Source: Cyrtodaria siliqua (lineage: Eukaryota > Mollusca > Bivalvia > Adapedonta > Hiatellidae). From it: a stretch of 64,000 nt of DNA. The DNA is taken from positions 186,001 to 250,000 of the forward strand of contig JAWPHD010001143.1 in assembly GCA_037043455.1 (NCBI GenBank), in the 5' to 3' direction. The position numbers were made by a program, and so were the translations under genes. This document shows positions 24,305-37,525 of this stretch, one piece after another; position 1 is the first letter of the stretch; every line of letters starts with the position of its first letter. The notes beneath the pieces are model-generated. The model was not told the DNA's origin, ran no database searches, and worked only from the letters and a program-made list of their open reading frames with translations.

Positions 24305-27300
24305 CTGTCAATAAGGTCCTTAGTCAGGTCCTTAGTGACAAAACAAACATTATCTGTCAATTAAGTCCCAAGCAACAATTCCAGCGCCATCTGTCAATAA
24401 GGTCCATATACACAATACTGACGTCATCTGTCAATAAGGTCCCTTTCAACAATACTGACGCCGTCTGTCAATTAGATCCATATAGACAATATGAACTCCA
24501 TCTGTCAATAAGGTCTCTATGGACAATACCCACACCATCTGTCACAGAGGTACCTGTACGCAATACACACTTCATTTATCAACAAGGTCCCTATGGACAA
24601 TTATGACGCCATCTACCAATACGGTCCGTTTCAACACTACTTACGCCATGTGTCAATAAAGACAACACAGACTACGTCTGTCAACAGTAACGTCCATTCA
24701 GATCATATTGACGCCGTCTGTCAATAAAGTCCCTATTGACAAAACAAACACCATCTGTCAATAAGGTTCATTAAAACAATACTGACTCTATCTGCCAATA
24801 AGGTCCCAATCAACACTACTGACACCATCTCTCAATAATGTCCCTATAGACAATAATGACACAATCTTTCAATAAGGTCCCAAAATAAAAAAACTGATGC
24901 CACATGTCACTATGGTCCCTATTTGCTATACATCTGTCAATAAGGTCCCTATGCACAATACAGACTCGATCCATATAGACCACACTAACTCCATGTATCA
25001 ATAACGTCGTTATTGACCAAACAAGCACACTCTCTTAATAAGTTCCTGATAGAAAATATTGAGGCTATCTGTCAATAAGGTCCCAATCAACAATGATGGC
25101 AAAATCTGTCAATAAGGTCCATATATACAATACTGACGCGATCTGTCAATAAGGTCTCTATGAACAATATTGACGCCATCTGTCGATAAGATACCCTATC
25201 AACAGTAATGACGCCACCTGTAAATATGGTCCGTACTGACGTCATCTGTCGATAACGTCCCTATTGAAAATACTGACACCATCTGTCAAAAATGTCCCTA
25301 TAGACAGTGTGTACGTAATCTGTCAATACGGTCCTTATAGTCAATATAGGCACAATCCATCAATTGGGACCCTATATACAATAAGAACTCCATCTGTCAA
25401 TAAGGTTTCTTTGGACAATACCAACATCATCTGTCACTAAGGTACCTGTATCCAATACACACTTCATTTGTCAACAATGTACCTATGTAAAATAATGACG
25501 CCATCTATCAATAAGTTTCCTTTCAACAATATTTACGCCATGCGTCAATATGATCTCTATAGACAACACAGACTATGTCTGTCAATAACGAACCTACAGA
25601 CCATACTGACGCCATGTGTCAATCTGTCAATAAGGTCCATGTCGACAAAACATACGGCATCTGTCACTAATGCCCCTATAGACAATACTGACGCCATCTG
25701 CCAATAAAGTCGCAATAGACAATATAGACGCCATCTGTCAATAAGGTCCATATAGACAATACATACGGTATCTGTTATTAATGCCCCTATCGACAATACA
25801 GACGCCATCTGTCACTAATGTCCCTATAGACAATACTGACGCCATCTGCCAATAAGGTCGCAATAGACAATACAGACGGAACTGTCAATAATGTCCCTAT
25901 AGACAATACAGGCGTCATCTGTCAATAAGACCCCTATAGACAATACAGGCAGCATCTGTCAATAAGGTCCCTATGTACAACAGAGACGGTATCTGTCAAT
26001 AATTCCCCTATGGGCAATACAGACGGCATCTTTCAATAAGGTCTTTATAGACAATACAGATGGCATCTGTCAATAAGGTTCCTATAGACAATACAGATGA
26101 CATCAGTCAATAAGGTCCCTATGGACAATACAGACGGCATCTGTCAATAAGGTCCCTATAGAAAAAACTTACACAATCTGTCACTAAGGTCCCTATAAAC
26201 AGTACAGACGGCATCTGTCAATAATGCCGCTACAGATAATACATACGGCATCATGCCGCCTATAGACATTGTAGGCGGCATCTGTCAATAAGGCCACTAT
26301 GGATACCACAGACGACATCTGTCAATAAGGACCCTATGGACAATACAGACGGCATATGTCAATAAGGTCCATGAAGACAATACTTACGCCATCTGTCAAT
26401 AAGGTCCCTATAAACAGTACTGACGGCATCTGTCAATAATGCCGCTACAGATAATACATACGGCATCTTTCAATAAGCTCCCTATAGACAATACAGACGG
26501 CATCTGTCAATAAGGTCCCTATAGACAATATAGGCGACATCTGTCAATAAGGTCCCTATAGACAATACATACGGCATCTGTCATTAATGCCCCTATCGGC
26601 AACACAGACGACATCTGTCAATAAGGTCCCTATAGACAATACAGACGGCATATGTTAATAAGGTCCCTATAACAATACAGATGGCATCTGTCAATAAGGT
26701 CCCTATAGACAATATAGGCGGCATCTGTCAATAAGGTCCCTACAGACAATACAGGCTTCATCTGTCAATAAGGTCCCTATTGACAACAAAGACGAGATCT
26801 GTCAATAAGGTCCCTATAGACAATACAGGCGGCATCTGTCAATAAGGGCCCTATTGACAACACAGAACGACATCTGTCAATAAGGTCCCTATAGACAATA
26901 CAGACGGCATATGTTAATAAGGTCCCTATAACAATACAGATGGCATCTGTCAATAAGGTCCCTATAGACAATATAGGCGGCATCTGTCAATAAGGTCACT
27001 ACAGACAATACAGGCTTCATCTGTCAATAAGGTCCCTATAGACAGTACATACAGCATCTGTCAATAAAGTTTCTATTGACAATACAGACGTCATTTGTCA
27101 ATAAGGTCCCTATAAACAATACACACGGCATCTGTCAATAAGGTCCCTATAGACAATATAGACGGCATCTGTCTATAATGTCCCTACAGACAATACAGTC
27201 GGCATCTGTCAATAAGGTCCCTATAAACAGTACAAACGGCATCTGTCGATAATGCCCCTATAGACAATACAGACGCATTCTGTCAATAAGGTCCCTATAG

Positions 27301-27660
27301 ACAATACAGACGGCATCTGACATTAAGGTTCCTATGGACAATACATACGGCATCTGTCAATAAGCTACCTATAGACAATACAGACGGCATCTGTCAATAA
27401 GGTCCCTATGGACAATACAGATGGCATCTGTCAATAAGGCCCCTATGGACAACACAGACGACATCTGTCAATAATGTCCCTATGGACAATACAAACGGAT
27501 TCTGTCAAAAACGTCCCTATAGACAATACAGACGGCATCTGTTAATAAGGTCCCTATAAACAGTACAGACGGCATCTGTCAGTAATGCCGCTACAGATAA
27601 TACATACGGCATCTTTCAAGAAGCTCCCTATAGACAATACAGACGGCATCTGTCAATAAG
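24305..27660 (+). repeat. Satellite B, forward array (37-bp unit)
   Basis: The unit is 37 bp, starting CTGTCAATAAGGTCCC and containing ATAGACAATACAGACGG. The first kilobase is heterogeneous; units from about 26,000 on are nearly uniform. An internal duplication of 259 bp (7 units) is visible: TATGTTAATAAGG at 26,650 recurs at 26,909. No coding function. Confidence 0.95.
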
Positions 27661-30600
27661 TTTATACTGTTTATAGGGACCTTATTGACAGATGGCGGAA
27701 GTATTGTCTATAGGACCTTATTGACTGATGCCGTCTGTATTGTCTATAGGGACGTTATTGACAGATGCCGTCTGTATTGTTTATAAGGACCTTATTGACA
27801 GATGCTGTTTGTATTGTCTGTAGGGGCATTATTGACTATATTGTCTATAGGGACCTTATTGACAGAATGCGTCAGTATGTATGTAGGTGCATTATCGACA
27901 GATGCCGTTTGTTTATAGGGACCTTATTGACAGATGGGGACCTTATTGACAGATATCGACTGTATTGTCTGTAGGGACCTTATTGACAGAAGCCTTCTGT
28001 ATTGTCTATAGGGACCTTATTGACAGATGCCGTGTGTATTGTCCATAGGAACCTTATTGATGAATGGCGTAAGTATTGTCTATAGGGACCTTATTGACAG
28101 AATGCGTCAGTATTGTCTAAAGGTGCAATACTGACAGATGCCGTCTGTACTGTTTATATGGAACTTATTGACAGACGTCGACTGTATTGTCTGTAGGGAC
28201 CTTATTGACAGATGTCGTATGTATTGTCTATTGGAACCTTATTGACAGATGCCGTCTGTATTGTCTATAAATACCTTATTGAAAGATGACGTCTGTATTG
28301 TCCACAAGGGCATTGTTGACAGATGCCGTCTCTGTTGTCCATAGGGACCTTATTGACAGATGCTGTCTGTATTGTCTATAGGGGTCTTATTGACAGATGG
28401 CGTCAGTATTGTCTATAGGGGTAATATTGACAAGTGCCGTCTGTACTGTTTAAAGGGACCTTATTGACAGATGGCGTAAGTTTTGTCTATAGGGACCTTA
28501 TTGACAGATGCCGTCTGTATTGTCTATAGGAACCATATTGATAGATGGCGTAAGTATTTTCTATAGGGACCTTATTGACAGAATGAGTCAGTTTTGTCTG
28601 AAGGTGCATTATTGACAGATGCCGTCTGTACTGTTTATAGGGACCTTATTGACAGACTCCGACTGTATTGTCTATAGGGACCTTATTGACAGATGTCGTC
28701 TGTATTGTCTATAGGAACCTTATTGACAGATGTCATCTGTATTGTCTATAAAGACCTTATTCAAAGATGCCGTATGTATTGTCCATAGGGGCATTATTGA
28801 AAGATGCCGTCTCTGTTGTCCATAGGGACCTTATTGACAGATGCTGTCTGTATTGTCTATAGGGGTCTTATTGACAGATGACCCCTGTATTGTCTATAGG
28901 GACATTATGGACATATGCCGTCTGTATTGTCTATTGCGACCTTATTGGCAGATGGCGTCAGTATTGTCTATAGGGGCATTAGTGACAGATGGCGTCTGTA
29001 TTGTCTATAGAGACCTTATTGACAAATACCGTGTGTATTGTCCATAGGAACCTTATTGATAAATGGCGTAAGTATTGTCTATAGGGACCTTATTGACAGA
29101 TGCCGTCTGTATTGTCTATTGCAACCTTATTGGCAGATGGCGTCAGTATTGTCTATAGGGGTAATATTGACAAGTGCCGTCTGTACTGTTTATAGGGACC
29201 TTATTGACAGATGCCGTCTGTATTGTCTATAGTGACCTTATTGGCACATGCCGTCTGTATTGTCTATAGGGACCTTATCGACAGATGCCGTCTGTATTGT
29301 ATGTAGGGGCATTAGTGACAGATGGCGTCTGTATTTTCGATAGGGGTATTAATGACAGATGCCGTATGTACTGTTTATAGGGACCTTATTGACAGATGCT
29401 GTCTGTAATGTCTATAGGGACCTTATTGACAGATGGCGTCTGTATTATGTATAGGGACCCTATTGACAGATGCCGCCTGTATTGTCTATAGAGACCTTAT
29501 TGACAAATACCGTGTGTATTGTCCATAGGAACCTTATTGATAAATGGCGTAAGTATTGTCTATAGGGACCTTATTGACAGATGCCGTCTGTATTGTCTAT
29601 TGCAACCTTATTGGCAGTTGGCGTCAGTATTGTCTATAGGGGTAATATTGACAAGTGCCGTCTGTACTGTTTATAGGGACCTTATTGACAGATGCCGTCT
29701 GTAATGTCTATAGTGACCTTATTGGCACATGCCGTCTGTATTGTCTATAGGGACCTTATCGACAGATGCCGTCTGTATTGTATGTAGGGGCATTAGTGAC
29801 AGATGGCGTCTGTATTTTCGATAGGGGTATTAATGACAGATGCCGTATGTACTGTTTATAGGGACCTTATTGACAGATGCTGTCTGTAATGTCTATAGGG
29901 ACCTTATTGACAGATGGCGTCTGTATTATGTATAGGGACCCTATTGACAGATGCCGCCTGTATTGTCTATAGGGACCTTATTGACAGATGCCGTCTGTAC
30001 TGTCTATATGGACCTTATTGACAAAAGTCGTCTGTATTATGTATAGGGACCTTATTGACAGATGCCGTCTGTATTGTCTATAAGGACCTTATTGACAGAT
30101 GCCGTCTGTACGGTCTTTAGGGACCTTAATGACACATGACGTCTGTATTATGTATAGGGACCTTATTGACAGATGCCGTCTGTATTGACTATAGGGACCT
30201 TATTGACAGATGGTGTAAGTATTGTCTATAGGGACCTTATTAGAATGCGTCAGTATAGTCTATAGGTGCATTATTGACAGATGCCGTCTGTACTGTTTAT
30301 AGGGACCTACTTGACAGATGCCGACTGTATTGTCTGTAAGGACCTTATTGACATATGCCGTATGTACTGTCTATAGGAACCTTATTGATATATGGCGTAA
30401 GTATTGTCTATAGGGACCTTATTGACAGAATGCGTCAGTATTGTCTAAAGGTGCATTATTGACAGATGCCGTCTGTACTGTTTATAGGGACCTTGTTAAC
30501 AGATGCCGTCTGTATTGTCTATAGGGACGTTATTGACAGAAACCGTTTGTATTGTCCATTATTGACAGATGTCATCTGTGTTGTCCATAGGGGCCTTATT

Positions 30601-31370
30601 GACAGATGCCGCCTATATTGTCCATAGGGACCTTATTGACAGATGCCGTCTGTATTGTCTGTAGATGCATTATCGACAGATGCCGTCTGTACTGTTTATT
30701 GGACCTTATTGACAGATATCGACTGTATTGTCTGTAGGAACCTTATTGACAGATGCCTCCTGTATTGTCAATAGGGACCTTATTGACAGATGCCGTGTTT
30801 TTTGTCTATAGGAACCTTATTGATAGATGGCGTCAGTATTGTCTAAAGGTGCATTATTGACAGATGCCGTCTGTACTGTTTATAGGGACCTTATTGACAG
30901 ATGCCGACTGTATTGTCTGTAGGGACCTTATTGACAGGCGTCGTCTGTATTGTCTATATGGACCTTATTGACGGATGCCGTCTGTATTGTCTATAAAGAC
31001 CTTATTGAGAGATGCCGTCTGTATTGTCCATCGGGGAATTATCAGATGGCGTCTGTATTGTATATAGGGATGACCTTATTGACAGATGCCGTCTGTATTG
31101 TCTATAGGGGCCTTATTGTCAGATGCCCCTGTATTTTCTGTAAGGACCTTATTGATATATGCCGTATGTATTGGCTATAGTGAGCTTATTGACAGATGCC
31201 GTCTGTATTGTCTGTAGGGGCATTATTGACAGATGCTCTCTTTATTGTCCGCAGGGACCTTATTGACAGATGGCGTCAGTATTGTCTATAGGGACCTTAT
31301 TGGCAGATGGCGTCAGTATTGTCTATAGGGGCATTATTGAAAAAGGCCGTCTGTACTATTTATAGGGACC
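27661..31370 (-). repeat. Satellite B, inverted array (37-bp unit)
   Basis: At about 27,661 the array switches orientation to the reverse complement (GACAGATGCCGTCTGTATTG, then TATAGGGACCTTATT). The two sides are not mirror images monomer by monomer. A 481-bp (13-unit) block near 29,005-29,485 is repeated at about 29,486-29,966. Confidence 0.95.
29005..29966 (-). repeat. 481-bp higher-order duplication in satellite B
   Basis: TGTCCATAGGAACCTTATTG occurs at 29,040 and 29,521, with the same run of variant monomers after each. The spacing of 481 bp equals 13 times 37. Confidence 0.85.
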
Positions 31371-32145
31371 GTGGCTACCGTCTGGTATGTCGCCCAAATA
31401 ACGAATGCTGTCGTTCCCGCGTCCTATGACGGCGTTCCCAACCTACGAACCCGTAGACCACGCTCCCGACAATACGCTCTACATGCTCTACGCTCCCTAG
31501 CGTATACGTACGCTCCTAGCGTATACGGCTACAAAATATATACCCAGTCTTACAATGTTATCACAACATGTATTTTATAATAGCGCTAAGGTATCACCAT
31601 ACCTAATACTTGATTGCAAAGCAATCTTTATTCAGAATGAACAAAACCCGAATTCTAAACCTTCGTCGACTAGACATTATGCTAAACTTTAACAAAACGT
31701 GTAAAACAATTACAGATGTAATTTATCGACAATGAAATCTCACATTTCTAGATGTAACGCAAAACTTACAACATAATAATTCAACCATAGACTGAATGAA
31801 TAATTGGTTTTACATCCCGTTAACACATTATAGGCTATACTGGTACAGCGACCTCAGAGTGATAATAATGACAATATGAAAACCAATCTCAGAGAGATTT
31901 ATACTGCACAATAAATGCAATACCGTAATGACAGTTAGAATCCTCCGTAGAAAAAGTAATACAATCTGAATCGCGTATTCCATTTACTATCTACACAGCA
32001 ACTTGCATTATCAATAATGTAAATAGTGATGCGCTTGGCAAAAATCTACCAAAATTCCTATTCAAAATCAGGGAAAATGAGCCCCCGACAAACACAGTTA
32101 AAAACTCTAAGTAAATATGCACTCATTTTGTTATACATCTGTTAG
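31371..32145. other. Non-satellite spacer between inverted B and inverted A
   Basis: No convincing gene. The first 200 bp are GC-richer, with short repeats of CGCTC/CTAGCGTATACG type. Around 31,785-31,850 a SINE-like remnant (TGAATGAATAATTGG, then GTTAACACATTATAGGCTAT) resembles the SINE 3' region elsewhere in the window. Confidence 0.5.
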
Positions 32146-35100
32146 GTTTATTACTGTCCTCAGGGGCAATATCAACAGCTAGGGTTAGTTATATCTTAAG
32201 GGACAATATCAACAGCTGACGTTAGTATTGTCCTCTGGGGCCATATCAACAGGTTAGTAATGTCCTAAGGGGCAATATAAACAGCTAGAATTAGTACTGT
32301 CCTCAAGGGCCATATCAACAGCCAGCGTTATTACTGTTCTAAGGGGCATATCAACATCTAGCGTTAATATTGTTCTAAGGGGCATTATCAACAGCTAAGG
32401 TTATACTTACTTTTAGTACTGTCTTACAGTGCAGTATCAGCTGGTGTTAGTATTGTCTTCTGGGGCCATATCAACAGGTAGTTTTAGTATCGTCCCTAGG
32501 GGAAATATCAACAGCTAGCGATAGTACTTTCCTAATTGCCAACAGCTGGTGTTATTACTGTCCTCAGGGGCAATATCAACAGCTAGGGTTAGTTCTATCT
32601 TAAGGGGCAATATCAACAGCTGACGTTAGTACTGTCCCTCCTAGAGGCAATATCAGTAGCTAGCGATAGTAAAGTCCTCAGGGGCCATATTAACAGCTAG
32701 GTTTATTTCTGTTCTTAGGGACAATATCAAAGCTACGTTCAGTAATCTCCTCAGGGGCATTACCAACAGCTTAATAATATCCTAAGGGGCAATATCAACA
32801 CCTAGAATTAGTACTATCCTCAGGGGCCATATCAACAGCTAGCTATTACTGTTCTAAGGGGCAATATCAGCGGCTAGGTTTAGGACTATCCTAAGCGGCA
32901 ATATCAACAGCTGTCGTTAGTACTGTTCTGAGAGGCAATATCAACAGCTAGCGTTAGTACCATCTTAAGGGGCAATATCAACAGCTGGCGTTTGTACTGC
33001 CCTCATGGGCCATATCAACAGCTAGGTTTAGTACCGTCCTTAGAGGCAATATCAGCAGCTAGCGATAGTACTGTCCTAAGGGTCAATATCAACGGCTAGG
33101 TTTAGGACTATCCTAATGGGAAATATCAACAGCTGGCGTTAGTACTGTCCGTAGGGGCAATATCAACAGCTAGCGTTAGTACTATCTTAAGGGGCAATAT
33201 CAGCAGCTGGTGTTAGTACTATCCTCAGGGGTCATATCAACAGCTATGATTATTTCTGTCCTCAATATCAACAGCCTGCGTTAGTATGGTCCTCAGTGAC
33301 AATATCAACAGCCAGCGTTAGTACTGTCCTGAAGTGCAAAACCAACAACTAATGTAAGTACTGTCCTCAGTGGTAATATCAACAGCTAGCGTTAGTACTG
33401 TCCTAAGGTGCATTATCAACAGCCTGCGTTGTAGCATGGTCAGTGACATTTCCTTTGATGAATGCAGAGCATTAAATCGTTTAATTTAACTAAAGGGGCG
33501 TGGCTACACCGTACTGCAACTACCGAATATTGGAATTTAGAGTACGGTCACTATGACGTACAGTGTTACTAAGTACACCATGCTACACTATGCTACAAAA
33601 AAGATAGAGTATGTCTCAGCTCGTTGGTTGTTTAAATAAGCCAACTCGCTGAGACCAGACTCTATCTATTACTTAGTATGGTGCTCAGTGGCAATATCAA
33701 CACCCAGCGTTAATAATGTCCTCAGGGGCACTATCAAACGCTAACGTTCGAACTATCATCAGATGCAATATCAACAGCTAGTCGGTAACATGCACAGGTA
33801 TCAACAGCTAGCATATGTATTGTCAATATGGAAACAAACAGCTAGTGTTTTTAACATCCACTATCATCAGCCTTTGCTATAGAGATATTATGAACAGCCA
33901 GCGTTAGTACTGTCCTCAGAGGCAACATCAACGGGTAACATTAGTACTGTCCTCAAATACACTATCAACAGCTAGTGGTAGTACTGTCCTCCGAGGCAAT
34001 CTCAACAGCCAGCGTTAGTACTGCCGTCATTGGCAATATCAACAGCCAGCGTTAATACTGGCCCCAGGGGCAATATCAATACAATCAGCGTTAGTATTGT
34101 CCTAACGGGAATATCGACATCTAGCGTTAGTACTGCCTTCAGGGGCAATCTCAATATATATCGTTAGTATTTGCCTCATTGACAATATAAACAGCCAGAG
34201 TTAGTACTGTCCTCATGGACACTATTAACAGCCAGCGTTATTAATGTCCTCGTGGGAAGTATAAACAGCCAGTGTTAGGACTGTTCTTAGGTGCAATATC
34301 AACAGTCAGCGTTAGTACTGTCCTAAGGGGCAACATCAATTTTCAGTGTGAGTAATGTCCACAGGGTCAAATTCATCAGCTAACGTTAGTATTGTTCTCA
34401 GGGGCAATATCAACAGCTAACGTTAGTACTGTCCAAAGGGGCAACATCAACAGCCAGCGTTAGTACTGTCCTAATGGGCAATATCAACAGCCAGCGTAAG
34501 TAATGTCCTAATGGGCAATATCAACAGCCAGCGTAAGTACTGTCCCCAGGGCAATATCAACAGCCAGCGTTAGTATTGTTCTCAGTGTCAAAATCAATAG
34601 CCAGATTTAGTAATGTGCGCATGAGCAATATCAACAGGTACGGATAGGACTGTCATAATGGGCTATATCCACAGCTAGCGTTAGTACTGTCCCCAGGGGC
34701 AAGATCAACAGCTAGCGTTAGTTTTGTCCTCATGGAGAATATCAACAGCTAGCTATAACACTGTCCTCATTGGCAATATCAATAGCCACTTTTATTACTG
34801 CCCTAAAGGGAAATATCAACAGGTAGCGTTAATACTGTCTTCGGGGCCAATATCAACATATAGCGTTAGTACTGCTTTCTAGGGGCAATATCAACTGCTA
34901 CCGTAAGTACCGTCCTCAGGGGCAATATCAGCAGTTAGCGTTAGTACTGTCCTCAATGGCAATATCAACTGCCTGCGTTGGTATTGTCCTCAGTGGCAAT
35001 ATCAACAGCCAGCGTTAGTACTGTCCTAAGTGTAATACCAACAGTTATCGTTAGTAATGTCCTCGGGGGCGTTATCAAGAGCTAGCTGTAAAACTACAAT

Positions 35101-35408
35101 ATCAACAGCTAGTCTGTAACATGCACAGGTATCAACAGCAAGATTTTGTTCTGTCTATATGGACACTATCAACAGCTATTGTCTGTAACATCCACATGAA
35201 CAATATCAACAGCCAGCGTCTTATAGGGATACTATCAACAGCTAGAGTAAGTACCGTCCACAAGTCAATATCAACAGGTAGCGTTAGTCTTGTCCTCAGG
35301 GGCAATGTCAACAGCTAGCGTTAGTACTGTCCTCAGAGGTATTATCAACAGCTAGCGTTAGTACTGTCCTTCGGGGCAATATCGCCGGCTAGCGTTAGTC
35401 CTGTCCTA
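32146..35408 (-). repeat. Satellite A, inverted array
   Basis: Reverse-complement A monomers (GGGGCAATATCAACAGC, then GCGTTAGTACTGTCC). The inner part (about 32,150-32,600) aligns register for register with 15,000-15,600, including the unusual AGTAAGTATAACC indel unit. The outer part (about 32,600-35,330) has monomer variants not seen in the left array. Confidence 0.95.
33435..33690. mobile_element. Insertion in satellite A with strong hairpin
   Basis: A non-satellite stretch of about 255 bp interrupts the array. It ends with a hairpin at 33,603-33,666: GATAGAGTATGTCTCAGC on the left pairs with GCTGAGACCAGACTCTATC on the right around an AT-rich loop. It is probably a small foldback element. 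No coding content. Confidence 0.6.
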
Positions 35409-35583
35409 AAACAAATACAGTGAGTACTACTAAACTCTACGAAAATATCACCTACTAGCTTCCATCGCATTTGTACTGTCCTCAAGGACAATTTCAAGAA
35501 TTAGCATCAGTAAAGTCTTGAAGGACAAAATAAATTGCTTAGGTCACTTCCTTGAAACACAAAAGGGACAATATAGTCATATC

Positions 35584-37139
35584 CTTAAACGGTTTCTCAC
35601 CAGTGTGTATGCATACTTGTCTTTTCGTTTACCCTACCTGTTTGCAAGCAATGTTTTTTTCCCAAATAAGTGCTTTTGATGAATGACCGTTCATTATTCG
35701 GGCAACGTACATGTACTGTGAAACTGCCATCCTTCGAAGGGGATGTTAAGCCGTTGACCAGGCCCAAGTACAGGATGGGCCACACCCTATATAATTATGC
35801 TCCTTACATATTTTGCTGAAATTCTGTGTTAATCAGTGACAACATGCCAGCCAAGCCTTCCTCGGAAACCAGGCTGTCATGATAGTCGGAAATGAATGTG
35901 TGCAGTTTAAAATAAAATAGCAGTAGGCTAGCACCTCTCCCCATAACCTGAGACGGGTGGACAGAGAATATTCCCCGCACCTCGTCTTGTTCCGTATTTG
36001 AAAACTCAAACTACTCACATATCTGACGTTTCCCTGTTAACGTTGTCGATTTGTGTTAGCTGTGTTCGTGTTCAAGCTTCAAAACACAGAATACGTGTCA
36101 GCGCGAGATATGTCGAAATGTAAAAATTCCAGAGATATTCACCTGAAAAACATGAACTAGTCGTACGAAAATGTATAGATCGATGAGGTATTCTTCTCTA
36201 TGGTGCGTTTTATGCATGCACGCTTGGTTGTTACCGTTTAATCTATTGCTGTATGGCGGCTGTTTATGCATGCATATCTTGATCTCTTTATGAACCTGTC
36301 TTGTTAAGGTCGACCCTGATACCTACTTATTCTAAAAGGGCATCAAAGTAACTCTGTTGTAGGTACGCACCATAAAAGCTACGATTCTCGCTGCTAGAAT
36401 ATACCAAAAGTATTAATCAAGTCACATTGTACTAAGACATCATGTTCTTGCATATAAAGCTACTGGTACTTTATAATGACAGAACAAATGGTGGTATTTA
36501 AACTAAAGGACGTTTTTATTTTTAAAAAATTAAAGGACAATAGAAACATCTCTACATCTCTCACATCGCCTAATATCTTAATGTATGTAGCTTATATGGC
36601 TTCTCTCCTGTATGCATACTCACATTCGACTACTTTTTAAAAAAGTTAATTGAATTGATTTGTGTTTTAAGGCGCAACAACACATGAAAGGTTATATGGC
36701 GCCTAACAGGAACGAACGTGCCAGGCTCATCCTCCATTTACATCAAGATAAAATATGAAGATTTGGCCTAGACCCTTCTTAGCTGCAAAACTGCAGAATT
36801 GCTGCAAATTCTATAATAGACACTCCATTTACGATGGAGCCACGTTTCCACGTTTGCATACGCGGTGTCATGGTAAAGACCTTGAATGGGCATGATAAAA
36901 AATGACAAAATTAATATGAATGTGTGTGTGGGGGTGTTGGTGGCGGTGGGGGGGGGGAGGGGTAGGTCTACCCCGCAACCTCACGGGGAACAAAATTAAA
37001 GTTAACAGATGACAGAGACATCGTATTTCTCTTATCAGGATATCTCTCACATCACCTAGACATTATCACTTGCTATCATTTAACGAAATATATCAGAATG
37101 GCTTAATATATTTGATGTATATGGCTTCTCCCCTGTATG
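35584..37139 (-). pseudogene. C2H2 zinc-finger relic module, right arm
   Basis: Minus-strand linker codons: HTGEKPFK at 35,584-35,607, HTGEKPYK at 36,591-36,614 and HTGEKPYT at 37,116-37,139. The finger-like body reads CPNNERSFIKSTYLGK around 35,640-35,700. This is the mirrored, shorter counterpart of the left module and carries one fewer HTGEKPFK unit because of the 1.24-kb deletion. The frame is broken. Confidence 0.6.
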
Positions 37140-37427
37140 TATTCTCACATTCGCCTATTGTTTATTTCCTAAGCCGTTACTACTTCCTAATTATTTTTTA
37201 AACAGGAGGCGAATGTGATTATTCATATAATGCGTCAAAACTCAATATGTAATATGTGACTTGTACGCATTATGTGACAAAAATAGTTGTTGTTTTGTGT
37301 TTTGTGCTTTTTGTTGTTGTTGCTGTTGAGTGTTGTTTGTGTTTTTTTGGGGGAGGGGGCAGTGGTTGTGGGTTGGCTGTAAATAGATTTTTTTTAAAGT
37401 TGCGCATCACCCCTTAACTGGAAACAA

Positions 37428-37525
37428 CGCGTGCGTGAGTGAGTGAGTGAGTGAGTGAGTGAGTGAGTGAGTGAGTGAGTGCGTGCGTGCGTGCGCGCGC
37501 GCGCGCGCGTGCGTGCGTGCGTGTG
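37428..37525. repeat. (GTGA)n/(GTGC)n/(GC)n microsatellite
   Basis: Mirror of the tract at 11,498-11,620, with a new GC dinucleotide run. Confidence 0.9.

Noticed and set aside
24816..31180. Frames of VLSIGTLLTDAVCIVYRDLID type
   Set aside because: These are translations of the 37-bp satellite B in either orientation, not proteins.
24305..31370. CRISPR-like appearance (37-bp regular repeats)
   Set aside because: Units are head-to-tail with no unique spacers, in a eukaryotic context; this is a satellite.
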